Assembly: GCA_030762935.1 (NCBI GenBank)
Contig: CM060888.1
Location: 115,889,468-115,953,467 of the forward strand
DNA length: 64,000 nucleotides
Direction of reading: 5' to 3'
From: Hymenopus coronatus
Taxonomy: Eukaryota > Arthropoda > Insecta > Mantodea > Hymenopodidae
The position numbers and the translations under genes were made by a program. The notes under the pieces were generated by a model. It saw nothing but the letters and a program-made list of their open reading frames with translations, was not told where the DNA came from and searched no databases. Shown piece by piece: positions 35,365-46,324 of this stretch (position 1 is its first letter; each line of letters opens with the position of its first letter).

Positions 35365-36220
35365 ACTTTCTCTTACGTAGATATACATAGTGTATAGAGA
35401 AGGTATTGTATTGCACCCAAAAATTCGATACCGAGATTTCACCGCAAATATATGTTCTGAGACCCCCTGAATCGAAAAAAAGCATTTCTAGAAAAATGTC
35501 CATGTGTGTGTCTGTGTGTGTGTGCGTGTGTGGGCAGCATAGCTCAAAAATGAAAAGACCCTTAAAAACCACACTTGGTATTTAAGTTTTGTATCTTCCA
35601 AGGATGCGACTCCAAGATTTTCAAGAAAATCTCCCCACCCCAAACTACCCTTTACATGGAAAAAATTTCGAAAATTTTGATTTTCTTAAATATGGCTCTA
35701 ACGATTTTGATTAAAATCTCGTAAGTTTAAGATATTTACTTGACAAATAAAATGTATATCTTGAATAGCCTCTGAAGACTACTTTATTCTGGATGAATTT
35801 TACGGATGTTTGCATAACTGCTAAACCGTAAGAGATGGACCAAAACTTACCCCATAGAAAATGTAGAGCACATTAAAACACACAATTTATGTTATATACA
35901 TTTTCTTCGTGGAGTTGATCGTTTTTAAGATGTTCCTTGTTTTTAGTTTCAGCTTTGAAATACATCTTTTCTCATATAGGAATTTGTGAACTCCTGTCCA
36001 TACAAAAACACGAACTTCAGTCACATTGCAGCCAGCTTTTGACTATTACTTTAACCTATGGTACTCGCTTATTTCGCTTCTACTTACGGCGAAGCAAGTA
36101 ATAAGACTATTTCTGCTAATGTTTTGTCAATTAGCATAAGTTAATAGAAGCCTAAGATTTTTAACAATAATTTGTAGCAGAGATGTAGAGAAAGTCATGT
36201 GAATGGAACACAACAGATTT
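35365..36220 (+). repeat. PAL850 full copy
   Basis: It starts ACTTTCTCTTACGTAGATAT, so the palindrome centre is altered. It then has AAAAATTCGATACCGAGATT, a TGTGTGTCTGTGTGTG tract, CCCTTTACATGGAAAAAAT and CTGCTAATGTTTTGTCAATT, and ends GGAACACAACAGATT. Confidence 0.92.
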
Positions 36221-36537
36221 CATTTGCTTGTAACCCCAAATATTTGATGAAAGTAAATTTGGCAAATCAGCGAATTGCCCATCTAACTGCCGTCTTCTCA
36301 TTCAAATTAAGAAGTTTTAATTCTCGCATTCCTGGGACTCAAGTTAATGGTCAGGTTGCGTGGGAACTGGTAAGCTGTTTTAGATTAAGCTAACAGCTGC
36401 AGATACCGAGAGCACCAGTTGTTACTAAAACTGACAAATCCTCTTGCAGGTGCATAGTGTGGGACAAAATAAGAACAGATTATACATTACTCTTTGTATT
36501 TCCTTAAGCATTTTTCTTTCATTATTCGTTTTTCTTT

Positions 36538-36850
36538 CTTTACTACCTAGTTACCTATTATGTTTCATTCCTCCAAAAAGTGTCATATACATATTTTACT
36601 ACAAATATTTTGAGGTTCCCTGAATATAAAATAGCAGTTATTTTTTTATAAAAGTAAAATGAAGGAGGGAGTTTCATGAAGATTTTTATGAAAGTCATCT
36701 CCCTCAAACAGCTATTTCCATATTAAAACTTAGGTTATTTTTAATTCTTTTAAAATAATCTAAAGATTTTATTAGTATGCCTCACATTAGAGATACTGGA
36801 ATAGTAATCGGAATATGTATTTTAAACATTTCCTAAATACCCTCCGTTCT
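36538..36850 (+). repeat. Very diverged PAL850 fragment
   Basis: Weak but ordered similarity: TTCCTCCAAAAAGTG, TTTTGAGGTTCCCTGAATAT, then a GATATTTTTAT-like block. It is noticeably older than the neighbouring copies. Confidence 0.4.
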
Positions 36851-37237
36851 AATTAATTCTATACTACTGCGAATCATTACTACAGAAACAAAAATTTTCT
36901 AAACGAATTCATTGACACACACACATGCATACATATATGTAGAATAAAATGTTATGAAAGTAAAACTTGTTGGTATAGTGAAATATTCATATTGTTAGTC
37001 TATTGAATCACTTCACATTTTTAACACCCATCAAAATTAAAATGCTTTTTTCATTTAATTATTCTGTACAAAATGTGTAATGTTAGGACTCATCTATTTT
37101 AGCCTTGGTTTAGCCGTCATAATGCATATTACCTTACTGGAGGTTCTGAAAAATATTCATCATGCTTATAAGATCATGATTATAATCCTACAAACTAGGA
37201 TGAAAGGCCAGTTACACGTGAACGTTTTGTAATTTTT

Positions 37238-38065
37238 ACTTTCTCTACACGTACTATGTACATAGTGTATAGAGGAGATATTGCACTCCACCCAAAAATT
37301 CGATACCGAGATTTCACCGGAAATATATCTTTTAGGGTCCTTTATATAAAAAAAAATCACTTTCAGAGAAAGGTCAGTGTGTGTGAACACGATAAAAAAA
37401 ACGAACAGTCGGTAAAATACCAAACTTGGTATTTAAGTTTAGTATCTTGCAGGGATGTGACACGATTTTTGACAAAAATCCCCTCCACCTCAAACTACTC
37501 TTTACATGGAGCTTTTTTCGAAAGTTGATTTCTTTAAAAGTGGCTCTAACGATTGTGATTAAAATATCGTATATTAAAGATATTTGCTCAACAAATAAAA
37601 GTTATACCTTGAATTTTCTGGGAATAGCCTCTGAAGACTACTTTATTCTGGGTTAATTTTACGGAATTTTGCATAACTGCTAAACCGCAAGAGATGGACA
37701 AAAACTTACCACACAAAAAATGTAGTTCATGTTTAAAAAGAAAATTATGTTATATACATTTTTTTCGTGGAGTTGATCGTTTTTGAGCTATTTCTTGTTT
37801 CACCTTTAAAAACTTGTATTTTTCTCATACAGGAATTTGTCAACTCCTGTACATACAAACAAAGGAACTTCAGTCACATAGCAGCCAGCTTTTGACTATC
37901 ACTTTAACCTATGGTACTACTTTATTTCGCTTCTACTTACAAGGAAGCAAGGAATACCACTAATTCTGTTATTTTTTCTCGATTAGAATGTAGAAAATAG
38001 AAGCACAAGGTTTTTAACAATAATTTGTTGCGGAGATGTAGAGAAAGTCATATGCAAACATCAGA
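37238..38065 (+). repeat. PAL850 full copy
   Basis: It starts ACTTTCTCTACACGTACTAT with an intact palindrome. The near-palindrome AAATACCAAACTTGGTATTT lies at 37415-37434. It ends GTCATATGCAAACATCAGA. The short overlapping ORFs are repeat translations. Confidence 0.93.
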
Positions 38066-38069
38066 ATGT

Positions 38070-39345
38070 TTCTTTATCCAGTGCACCTTATTTGTGAACT
38101 TCGAATAATGAAGACGATACACTAGGTGCCAGAACAGGCTGTAAAACGGACTCCTTGTCTAGAGCGCTATATGTTTGAATTATGAGGTACAAGTAGTATT
38201 CGATTATCTGACGCCTAACAGCAAATATACTTTGCTTTCTTTAGCCCTGCTTAGAAATTGCTGGGTAGCCTTGTATGCCATTTATAAGTTAATACTGCAA
38301 GACAGATCTTAATGGAGAAAATATTGGATATGAGATTGTTGAGATTAGAGCCCATTACAGCGCAAGTTAGCCTGCTAAAATGCAGGATTGTATCGCTTAA
38401 AATAAATGACCCGAAAATCGCTGATTCATTTCCAGTTTATAGTACACCTGCTTCTCGCACAGAGTGCGTGACTATCTGCTACGTGCAATAGCTTCATTTT
38501 GAAAGCAAATAGTAATTACGCCGTAATCCGTAGCTCTTGATAGAACAACAAATGGAGCGCTTCATTTTTACTTTGTTATTGAAGGTATGGAAAATAAGAA
38601 CACGACGGAAAAATAAATTACTTTATTACCATCATTAGGAATCAAAGTGCTATTAAATAACTCCAAAAATAAAATCATTCTTTTCTGATATTATAATAAG
38701 ACCAATAAATTAAAAAAAAAAAAAAATGGAAGAAGGAGGCTATCATCTCCTGCGAAACACCATCGTGTGGAACTTAATGCTTAATGGATTAACTCCGTCT
38801 TATTTTTATTTATAATGGAACAGTGCCAATTTACTCAAAAAGAACACGATAAGGTACATAAGGTAAATTGTTAACATTTCTTTGTGATTTGAATTAAGAT
38901 GAGAGGAAGAAATCAAATGTAAGTGTTTTAAAGTACCTACTTTATGCCATGGAGTTTTGGGCTTGGCATCGTAACTTAAGAATTCTCTCTTCTTTTTTTT
39001 CTTTTTTTTTTTCGTAAATTATCAAACCCTATGGAGTACCTACTATAAATCACTTTTTAGTAAAACTTAAATCTAGCAAAGAATAGGCAAGTCTTTAGCT
39101 TGTAGTACATATTTTCGTTAAAATAAGATTTGTATATCCCAACCATTGAACACACCACAAAGGACTGCGACATTCCAACATAGAGGTCTGTCCGGGAAAT
39201 GGTTTTCGTTTCGTTCTACCGTCGCCGCAACGCTAGTGTCGCAATTTCAGGCATGCGGACTTATCTCTCTGGTTCATTGTCTGATCAATGACGCCATTAA
39301 AATGGATCGTGATGTATTTACTATTGCTAGTGACCGTTCAAAATG
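38070..39345. other. Unassigned DNA
   Basis: An A run lies at about 38712-38725. No coding, RNA or shared repeat signal recognised. Confidence 0.35.
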
Positions 39346-39369
39346 TTTAGGATAAATTCTGATTCCACC

Positions 39370-40310
39370 GACTGTGAAGTGCGTTCCGTAATACAGTTTT
39401 GAACATAAGAAATGTTAGGCCAGTTGAAATTCATCTCCAACTTGAAAAATTTACGTGAAAAATGGAATGGTGAGAAAGTGGGTTAGGCAATTCAATGATG
39501 GATGAAAATAAAACGGAGTTTTATTTATGGACACTCTTTAACTACTGTTATTCTCAGCGTCCCATTCTATATTGGGCGTGAAATACCACTTAATTTTGCT
39601 CAGAGGCCTTTCTATCAGGCTTGAGGTACTTTTACGTGCCGTAAATCTATGACACGGGACCAATGGCTTTACTTCCCTTCAGAAGGAAGCCATGTTGAGG
39701 ATTTTTACGGCTGAAGAAGTCCATCGCCCTCCGCCGGGTTTGAACCCTTGGGCATATGAAGCATGGTAACCATTACACCACGGAGGGCGACAATGATGGA
39801 TGAGCCAATGCTCATGACGAAACACGGAGAGGGCGGCCTGATGTTGTCACTGATGGTTTGGTAGTACAAATTAATGAGGTACATCGTGAAAAGTGAACAG
39901 TTCACTTTAAGAATGCTTTGTCATCGTTGCCACAAATTTAAAAAAACTGTTTTGCAGAACGCTTATATTATCGCAAAATGTATTCCCGCTGGGTTCCAAA
40001 GAAACTTATGGATATGCACAACTGGATAGTGCTTTGACCCGAATAAGGTAGATGAATTCCTAAACAGGATAGTGACCGGTGATAAAACTTGGATTTGTCA
40101 TGACACTCTAGAATCAAAACACAGTCGATAGAAAGCAACAACAAGTTTTCAGCATGAAAATCTTGTGTATTTTGTTCTGGACAGACGGGTCATTCTGCTT
40201 ATTAGGTTCTTTCCCAGAGGTGCAATCATCAATGAGAAATCTTCGGCGCCCAATTCGAAACAAAAGGCGTGAAAATTTCAGTCCAGGCATAGTTTTGCTT
40301 TATGATTTAT
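39370..40310 (+). pseudogene. Mariner-family transposase pseudogene, split by a SINE
   Basis: This is a remnant of a mariner (DD34D-type) transposase, which cuts and pastes its own element at TA sites. Conceptual pieces in family order are CEVRSVIQFLNIRNVRPVEI (N-terminal helix-turn-helix region) and, after the SINE, RRGRPDVVTDGLV and SRWVPKKLMD. These are followed by RIVTGDKTWICHD, which carries the first catalytic aspartate, and a decayed IRNKRRENFSPGIVLLYD near the second. Several stops and frameshifts occur, and the C-terminal third is missing. No flanking terminal inverted repeats were found. A SINE at 39506-39790 interrupts it. Confidence 0.85.
39506..39790 (-). repeat. SINE S3 with exact 13-bp target duplication
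   Basis: A full minus-orientation copy: its head on the minus strand is GTCGCCCTCCGTGGTGTAAT and its tail is a GTTTTATTT-type A-rich end. CAATGATGGATGA flanks both sides (39493-39505 and 39791-39803). It was inserted into the mariner transposase after that gene arrived. Confidence 0.96.
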
Positions 40311-40635
40311 TGATTTAGCTTTTTTCGTTTATTAGCTCTTGCTTTATTGAAGGCATTTTTGTTTATATGTGCTCATGCATCAAAGATAAAATATAATGTT
40401 CCAGTGTCTTTATAATTTGTTGGGAATAAACAACGTTGAAACGATAATGCATGTCCCCATGCTGCTTGTATCACATAGAACCTTATTCAACAATTCGGAT
40501 AAGACACAAAACACGTGTTTAGCAGCGGCTGTCTATATTGGTGGCAGATTTCTTTGACGAGGGGATATAAAAGTTTAATTCTCCGCTATGACAAATGTCT
40601 GAACAATGGTGGCAACACTATTGAAGCATAGGTTA

Positions 40636-40790
40636 CGATAATCGAACGATGAATGAAATCCGTGAAATGATGCTCAAATGATCTACAGATCTATGGAGCT
40701 TAAAGATACTCCACATTCGCCTTAGACGATAAGGAAAAAGCTTTTTCCGAGTAACTCACCCTAAGCGACATTCGAATGAGGAAAAAATTG
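40636..40790 (-). repeat. SINE S6, headless diverged copy
   Basis: ATGATGCTCAAATGATCT, GGAGCTTAAAGATACTC and CGAGTAACTCACCCTAAGCG match the reverse complement of the S6 element at 50450-50690. Confidence 0.75.
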
Positions 40791-40949
40791 TATGCCTGTT
40801 TTTCCAAATCGATTGTTATTTTCGGACACGCCTCTTAATCTTCACTCAAATATACAAGTATATTATAAAGTAATACTTTGAAAGCAATCCCTAAAAACTT
40901 GACAATAGAAGCACAACAAAAATCAAAAGTAACCAATAACGTTTAAACT

Positions 40950-41200
40950 TCGAGGTCGTACCGTCTGGATTTGGGAGGTCGCGGGTTCGATTTCCACGTC
41001 TATCTCTGAGATGCATGGGATTTCCGGAGGTTTTCCCGGGTTGTCAAACGAGTGCTCGGGAGGTTTCTTCATTCCCCGAAATTTATGTTCCTTCATTTCA
41101 CCTCCATTTCATTCCAACTGGTCCCTTTCAGGGTTGTAAGTGTCAGAGAGACTATGGTGATGGCGTATCTCCATGGTTGAGGATGCGCTTTTGAAATATA
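40950..41200 (+). repeat. tRNA-derived SINE, family S7
   Basis: A B box in GGTCGCGGGTTCGATTTCC is followed by a body with GGGATTTCCGGAGGTTTTCC and TTCATTCCAACTGGTCCCTT. The A-box region GAGGTCGTACCGTCTGG is weak. Single copy in the window. Confidence 0.6.
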
Positions 41201-41369
41201 GCTCTCAGCGAGAGGTGCGTTGAAGTCGAAGAAAGGCGAGAAATAATTTTGATTTCAACAATTTTCGCCAATGCTTGTAGAGCAGGGTGTCCATAAGAAA
41301 CATTAGGAACATTTTTGAAATGTGAATGATTATTGTATGCCCCCTTTTCTTCCCAATTACTAAGTTTTT

Positions 41370-42135
41370 ACTTTCTCTATCCCGCATGTACAATATACTT
41401 AGTGGATTGAGAAGCTATTGTATTCCACCCAAAATTTCTATGTCGAGATTTCACCCGATATATAGGTTTTGGGGTCCCCTGAGTCCGAAAAAATCATTTT
41501 TAGAAAAAGGTCACTATGTATCTGTGTTCAGCATAGCTCAAAATAGAATAAATCGTTAATACGTTTAGTATCTTCCAAGAATACGACACGAAGATTTTCA
41601 AAAATATCCTCGCACCACAAACTACTCTTTACATGGAAAAGTTTTCAAAAATTTTGATCTTCTTAAAAATGGCTCTAACGATTGTGATTAAAATCCCTTA
41701 TATTAAAGATATTTACATTCCAAATAAAATATATATCTTGAATTTTTTAGAAATAACTTCTGAAGAGCTATTTATCCTGGATGAATTTTCTTGAATTTTG
41801 CTTAACTGCTAAACCGTAAAAGATAGACAAAAACTTACTACCAAAAATTTAGATATCGTCAAAACACACAATTTATGTCCTTTAGGTTTGTTGTGGAGGT
41901 AACATTTTCCGAGATATTTTGTTCTAACCTGGTCAAACAAAGAAGCAATTTGCATTGACAATAACATAACGATAGTCTTAGCACAGCACATTCCCTTCTA
42001 CTTATAAGGAACTAAGTAATAATAACATTCTGCTAATATTTATCTCGATTAGCATTGTGTAGAAAGAAGAATAATCTTTTGTTAGAAGTTTGTAGAGCAG
42101 CTAGAGAAAATAATGTGAATGTAACACATCAGATT
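41370..42135 (+). repeat. PAL850 full copy
   Basis: It starts ACTTTCTCTATCCCGCATGT. The stem arms here read CTCTATCC / GGATTGAG, changed on both sides relative to the common form. It ends GTGAATGTAACACATCAGAT before a T run. Confidence 0.9.
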
Positions 42136-42337
42136 TTTTTTTATTAGCTGAAAGACAAATTCAGCAAACAAACCATTACATATTGGAAGATCTTGGGGAA
42201 AACGTTCTGAAGGAAATAAAATACATACGCTGTCTAAAACAAATCGTGCCAATTGGAAAATATATACCCAGTTCTATGTCAATTTATCTCAATGAAAGCA
42301 TTTGCTGCAGTAAGAGTTTATAGTGTTTTAAAAAAAG

Positions 42338-42580
42338 CCGGTCCCCATGGCCACGCTCGCTAAAGCGTCTCGCTTTGGTGCTTCGTGGGCAGGGGATCGT
42401 GGGTTCGAGTCCCGCCTTGGGCATGGATGTTATATGTTTGTGCAATGTGTATATGTTTGTAAAAGAAACAGTAAAACCAGTAAACCAGTAATCAGTAAAA
42501 CCTACGGGGGGAAATGTAAATAGGGATACAGTTCCGGAGTCCTGATCAGACTCCGTTACTATTTAAAAAAAAAAAAAAAT
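42338..42580 (+). repeat. SINE S1, full length with A tail
   Basis: CCACGCTCGCTAAAGCGTCT, then a B box in GTGGGTTCGAGTCCCGCC, the AAACAGTAAAACC segment, the CCGGAGTCCTGATCAGACTC foldback, and about 15 A. Confidence 0.9.
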
Positions 42581-42587
42581 AAGCAAA

Positions 42588-42800
42588 GATCTACGTGACG
42601 ATGTAGTTCCTATGCTAGCCTCTAGTATCCAAGGTCGCAGGCTTAATCCTAGTGGAGGGTAATGCATTTTTTTCGGACGAAAACATCCGTATAGTGGTTT
42701 CATTAAACAGCTACTAGCCCCATGCTATGTTTATTTCACGTAAAAAAATGCCTTGTCTTAAAAGAGTAGTACCTTGGCAAAGTGGTAAGGGCATGCATCG
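42588..42800 (+). repeat. Two weak tRNA-like remnants
   Basis: GGTCGCAGGCTTAATCCTAG resembles a B-box region, and ACCTTGGCAAAGTGGTAAGG resembles an A box of a second unit. Neither closes into a cloverleaf. Confidence 0.3.
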
Positions 42801-42810
42801 AAACAATGTA

Positions 42811-44309
42811 CACTACCGCTCAAAAGTTTTTGAACACACCTAATTTTTAGGATTTGATGAAGCAATGGAATAAAAAAGACAGAGTTTGTAGTCACAACAA
42901 TATATTTAATGAAAATCAGTAATACATGTTAGATTTTGTTTTCTTCAAAGTTACCTCCCCTTGCTTTAATTATAGCTGCGCAAACTCTGGGCATTCTCTC
43001 TATTAAGTGCGCCAGTGTATCTTCAGAAATACCCCTCCATATGTTGTGCACTTGACTCCCCAATACAATTACATTAGAGGGTTGTTTCTTTCTTACCTCT
43101 CTGTCCACGTGATCCCAAAGTAGTTCAATGGGATTGCAGTCAGGACTTTGAGGGGGCCAAACCATGTTCTTCAAGACTTGTGACTCTTCCAGTCGTTCAA
43201 CGTATCTTCTACAGAGTTTAGATGTTTGCTTGGGATCATTGTCCTGCTGCAGAATGAACCCCTTGCCAATTAACCGCATCCCAGATGGTTTGGCATGGCG
43301 TTGGAGAATATTGTGATAATACTCCTTCTTCATCATTCCTTCTATTTTCACAATATCGTCTGTCCTTTTGCCACCGAAACAACCCCATACCAGCACCGAA
43401 CCACCTCCATGCTTGACTGTAGGGGATATGCACTGAGGTGCCATGTGTTCACCTTTTGCACGTGGAACAAACTGGCGACGTTTTGAGCCAAATAGCTCAA
43501 GCTTAGATTCATCATAAATAATACCTTTTTCCACTGATCAACTTACATGTCGCTTGGCCCATTGTAATCTTTTCCGTTTATTGGCAGCTCTTAATAGAGG
43601 TTTCTTTGCCACAATGCAACCGTTCAGATGTGCATCCTGAAGTCGTCTCTTCACTGAAGAAACACCCACAGATTCATCCCTCAACTGGTTCAGTTCTGCT
43701 GTCAGTATGGGTGCTGTTTTGAAACGATCACATTTGCTGGTCACTATTAAATGTTTATCCTCACTTTTCGAGGTCTCCTTAGGCCTCCCCTTTCGATAAC
43801 GATCTTATTGCTATTTGTAGTTACATACCTCTTTACAGTGTAATGGACACTTCCCAAGGAAACGTGTTCTTGTGTGGCAATTTGACGCATGGCGTGGCCT
43901 GCTTATGTAAGCTGACTATTGCAGCACGTTCCTCTGCTGAAAGCTCCCTTCTTTTACCCATTTTAGACTTTTCCAACTGCATAATAACAATGTGTACCAT
44001 TCACCAGCTTATGAAGCACTGAAGGGCATTTCGCAGCCAGTACCTATGTACAGATGTCTGTAAACTACATCTAGGGAATCACAACATACTATGACATCCA
44101 AAACAAAATTAGGGTAATTGTTCCTATAAGAGGCAACAAATGATTCATTTTCAAAATGCACATAATTGACAAACAAAAGGTAGCATAGTAAGTTTCAATT
44201 GTGTTTCTATGGATTTCTACCATTTATAATATGACATTGCCTTTATTTGGCGTTATACATTTGTTAACTGCAGCAAAACAGGCTGTTCAAAAACTTTTGG
44301 GCGGTAGTG
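42811..44309 (-). mobile_element. Full-length Tc1-like transposon
   Basis: Terminal inverted repeats begin CACTACCGCTCAAAAGTTTT on the left and, on the other strand, CACTACCGCCCAAAAGTTTT on the right. TA lies on both sides (42809-42810 and 44310-44311), as expected for Tc1/mariner insertion. Length is about 1.5 kb, usual for Tc1 elements. It encodes one transposase on the minus strand, which is broken, so this copy is non-autonomous. The preserved ends could still be mobilised by a transposase supplied elsewhere. Confidence 0.95.
42929..43961 (-). pseudogene. Tc1-type transposase, inactivated
   Basis: The likely start is the ATG at 43961, giving MGKRRELSAEERAAIVSLHK, the first helix-turn-helix region. 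A frameshift follows at about 43885 and a second near 43795, after which the GRPKETS linker is in frame. An in-frame TGA at 43538-43540 then interrupts the sequence just before the catalytic core. The DDE core is visible: D in YDESKLELFG, D in QQDNDPKQTSK, and E in SPDCNPIELLWDHV (34 residues after the second D). The expected C-terminus and TAA at 42929 are present. Overall it is about the usual 340 residues. The few lesions suggest a moderately young insertion. Confidence 0.93.
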
Positions 44310-44319
44310 TACTTGCTAT

Positions 44320-44820
44320 TGATCTTTAATACTGATTTTAGAAAACATATAGGTTAATCTGTTGCCGTTATAATCTATTTTAATATGATTCAGCCTGCCA
44401 TTAAGCTTCGTTCAACCGCTGAAACATTAATAAAAGTATTTTGATTTACCCGTATTGTAGGTAATGGATTTAACTTCACATATTTTTTATTCATCATTCA
44501 AGTATTTATTTCTCAATTGAACATTCTAAAAAGTATATACATCAAACGTAAAAATTGCAATCTTGCGAACTATAAATCACAGTAATGAAAGTTGTACTTT
44601 GTTTTAAAGGATTGCTTTGGTTTGAATTTATGGCATAGTACTGCTGTATAATTTAATTTATCCTACAGATACTTGTAATATGCATTTGCTGTGCAGAAAC
44701 CACACAAGAAAACTTGGACTTTAAATCAAAGTGATAGTTATTAGCGCAACGGGTGAATAAAGTAAACAAAATTCACTCGTAGCTCCGGTAACGAGTAGGA
44801 TAAAGTAAATAAATAAATAA
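44320..44820. other. Unassigned AT-rich DNA
   Basis: No feature recognised. The GATAAAGTAAATAAATAAAT motif near 44800 borders the possible recombinase fragment. Confidence 0.3.
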
Positions 44821-44825
44821 CTTTT

Positions 44826-45005
44826 CTATGTCCTTTTAACAGCATTAATACCCTGAACATTTCTTCGTATTTGCCACTCCTTAAATTGCTGAAACTCTTT
44901 TTCGTATAATTTCCGTGAAGTCGACGGTAGTAAAGCATCAACTGCTTCTTTTGCTGCATTTAATATATCATTTGGAACCGATATGTTAACGTTCTCAACG
45001 TCCAT
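44826..45005 (-). pseudogene. Possible Crypton-like tyrosine recombinase N-terminal fragment
   Basis: From the ATG at 45005 the reading frame gives about 59 codons. It contains LPSTSRKLYEKEFQQFKEWQ, which resembles the helical SAM-like N-terminal domain of Crypton-derived tyrosine recombinases (typical pattern LPxxSRxxYxxxxxxFxxWxxxxxV). The catalytic R-H-R-Y part is absent. The frame ends at a stop at 44826. I judge this from pattern memory only. A chance ORF or another helical protein fragment is possible. Confidence 0.4.
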
Positions 45006-45239
45006 CGTAAACTTACTATAACTATAAGATCGCCGCAATTCAATGCCTTATTCCTTATTTAATTTATTACTATCTGTTGTAAAATAATTAACAGAATATT
45101 TGTCACATTTTAATTTATCGTATCTGTAGGATAACCCTCCGGGTCGCGTTTTAAATTGTTCTACTTATGGATAAACTCTCTGTTTATCCACTTTTATAAT
45201 AAATAACTATTAATTGCAGTCTGGGTTTCTGGGTGAGTG

Positions 45240-45720
45240 AAATTAAGCATATCATATACTATGGATCTAAAGTCTATTTCCGTGAATTTTATGAAATGGA
45301 AACATTGAATGTCTAGAGCAGTCTATAAACTGGCTCACAGGTGCATGTCTTTAAATCTTTTGACACTAGCGGCGAATCGCTTGTCATCTGGAAGCGAATA
45401 CAAGCTGCAGGTCAAGCTTTGACCTTTCCTAAAGTCACGATGTTCATGTTAACATGACAGTCATTGCTACCGAGAACAAAAGCACAATTTGTAATTCTAA
45501 ATGTAATTCTCTTGTAGCCGAAGACACTGCAGGGGACAGGTGTGCTTCTGAAAACTTAGTCATTTCTAACACTTGATGCCACCGTATTAACAAAACAGTT
45601 CATTGCAGAAAGCTAGGGAAATTTAGTATTTAAAATCCATATTTTGTTAAAATCTATGTTGGTTTTGAGATAACCCCATGTTTACTCTGCATAGCTTTTA
45701 ATTGTAGTTCTTAAATGTAG
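45240..45720. other. Unassigned DNA
   Basis: No repeat or coding signal recognised. Confidence 0.3.
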
Positions 45721-45723
45721 AGA

Positions 45724-46068
45724 TAGGCAGCGCCGTGGTTGAATGTTTAGACAGCTCGCCTCCCATCTAGCCGGCCCGAGTTCGATCCCAAGCACCCGCA
45801 GGTGAGATTTGTGGTGGACGAAGCTGCATATGGCAGCTTTTTTCCGGGTCCTCTGGTTTCCCTCGCCACTCATTCCACTATTTGTTCCATGATCACCTTT
45901 CTAATCCTCAATTTCGCTTACATTTCATATCATTCACTTCCTCAGGTTCATGCCTGGCTACAAGCCGACCCCTTACACAGGTTCTCCATTCTGTGGTTTC
46001 GTGCCGTAGGCTCCCCGACAGGCTTTGGACCTTTAGGCGTTAACTCAGTCCTACAAATACGGGGGGGG
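45724..46068 (+). repeat. SINE S2, diverged copy ending in a G run
   Basis: GAGTTCGATCCCAAGC (B box), GTGAGATTTGTGGTGGACGA and CTCATTCCAC match S2. The distal part (TTTAGGCGTTAACTCAGTCC) is drifted. Instead of an A tail it ends near a run of about 12 G. Confidence 0.8.
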
Positions 46069-46110
46069 GGGGAAACGAAATGTAGCGATTGTCTTAGCTG
46101 AACTACTTAA

Positions 46111-46319
46111 CCTGCCAATCCCGTGGCCGCCCTGTAAGACGCTAAAGTGCGTAGCTTTGTGCTTCGTGGTTTGAGTCCCGCTCTGGGCATGGGCGTTTGT
46201 GTTTATAAAAATAAAACAGTAAACAAATAAGGAACACCAAGGAAGTATAGGGAAAATGGAAAAAAAGAAAAAAAGAAGAATACAGCACCGGAGTCCCAAC
46301 AAGAACTCGGAAAAAAAAA
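46111..46319 (+). repeat. SINE S1, full length
   Basis: GCCGCCCTGTAAGACGCTAA, a B box in GTGGTTTGAGTCCCGC, AAACAGTAAACAAATAAGG, CAGCACCGGAGTCCCAAC followed by ACTCGG, then an A run. The three short minus-strand ORFs overlapping it are not coding. Confidence 0.88.
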
Positions 46320-46324
46320 GTACT

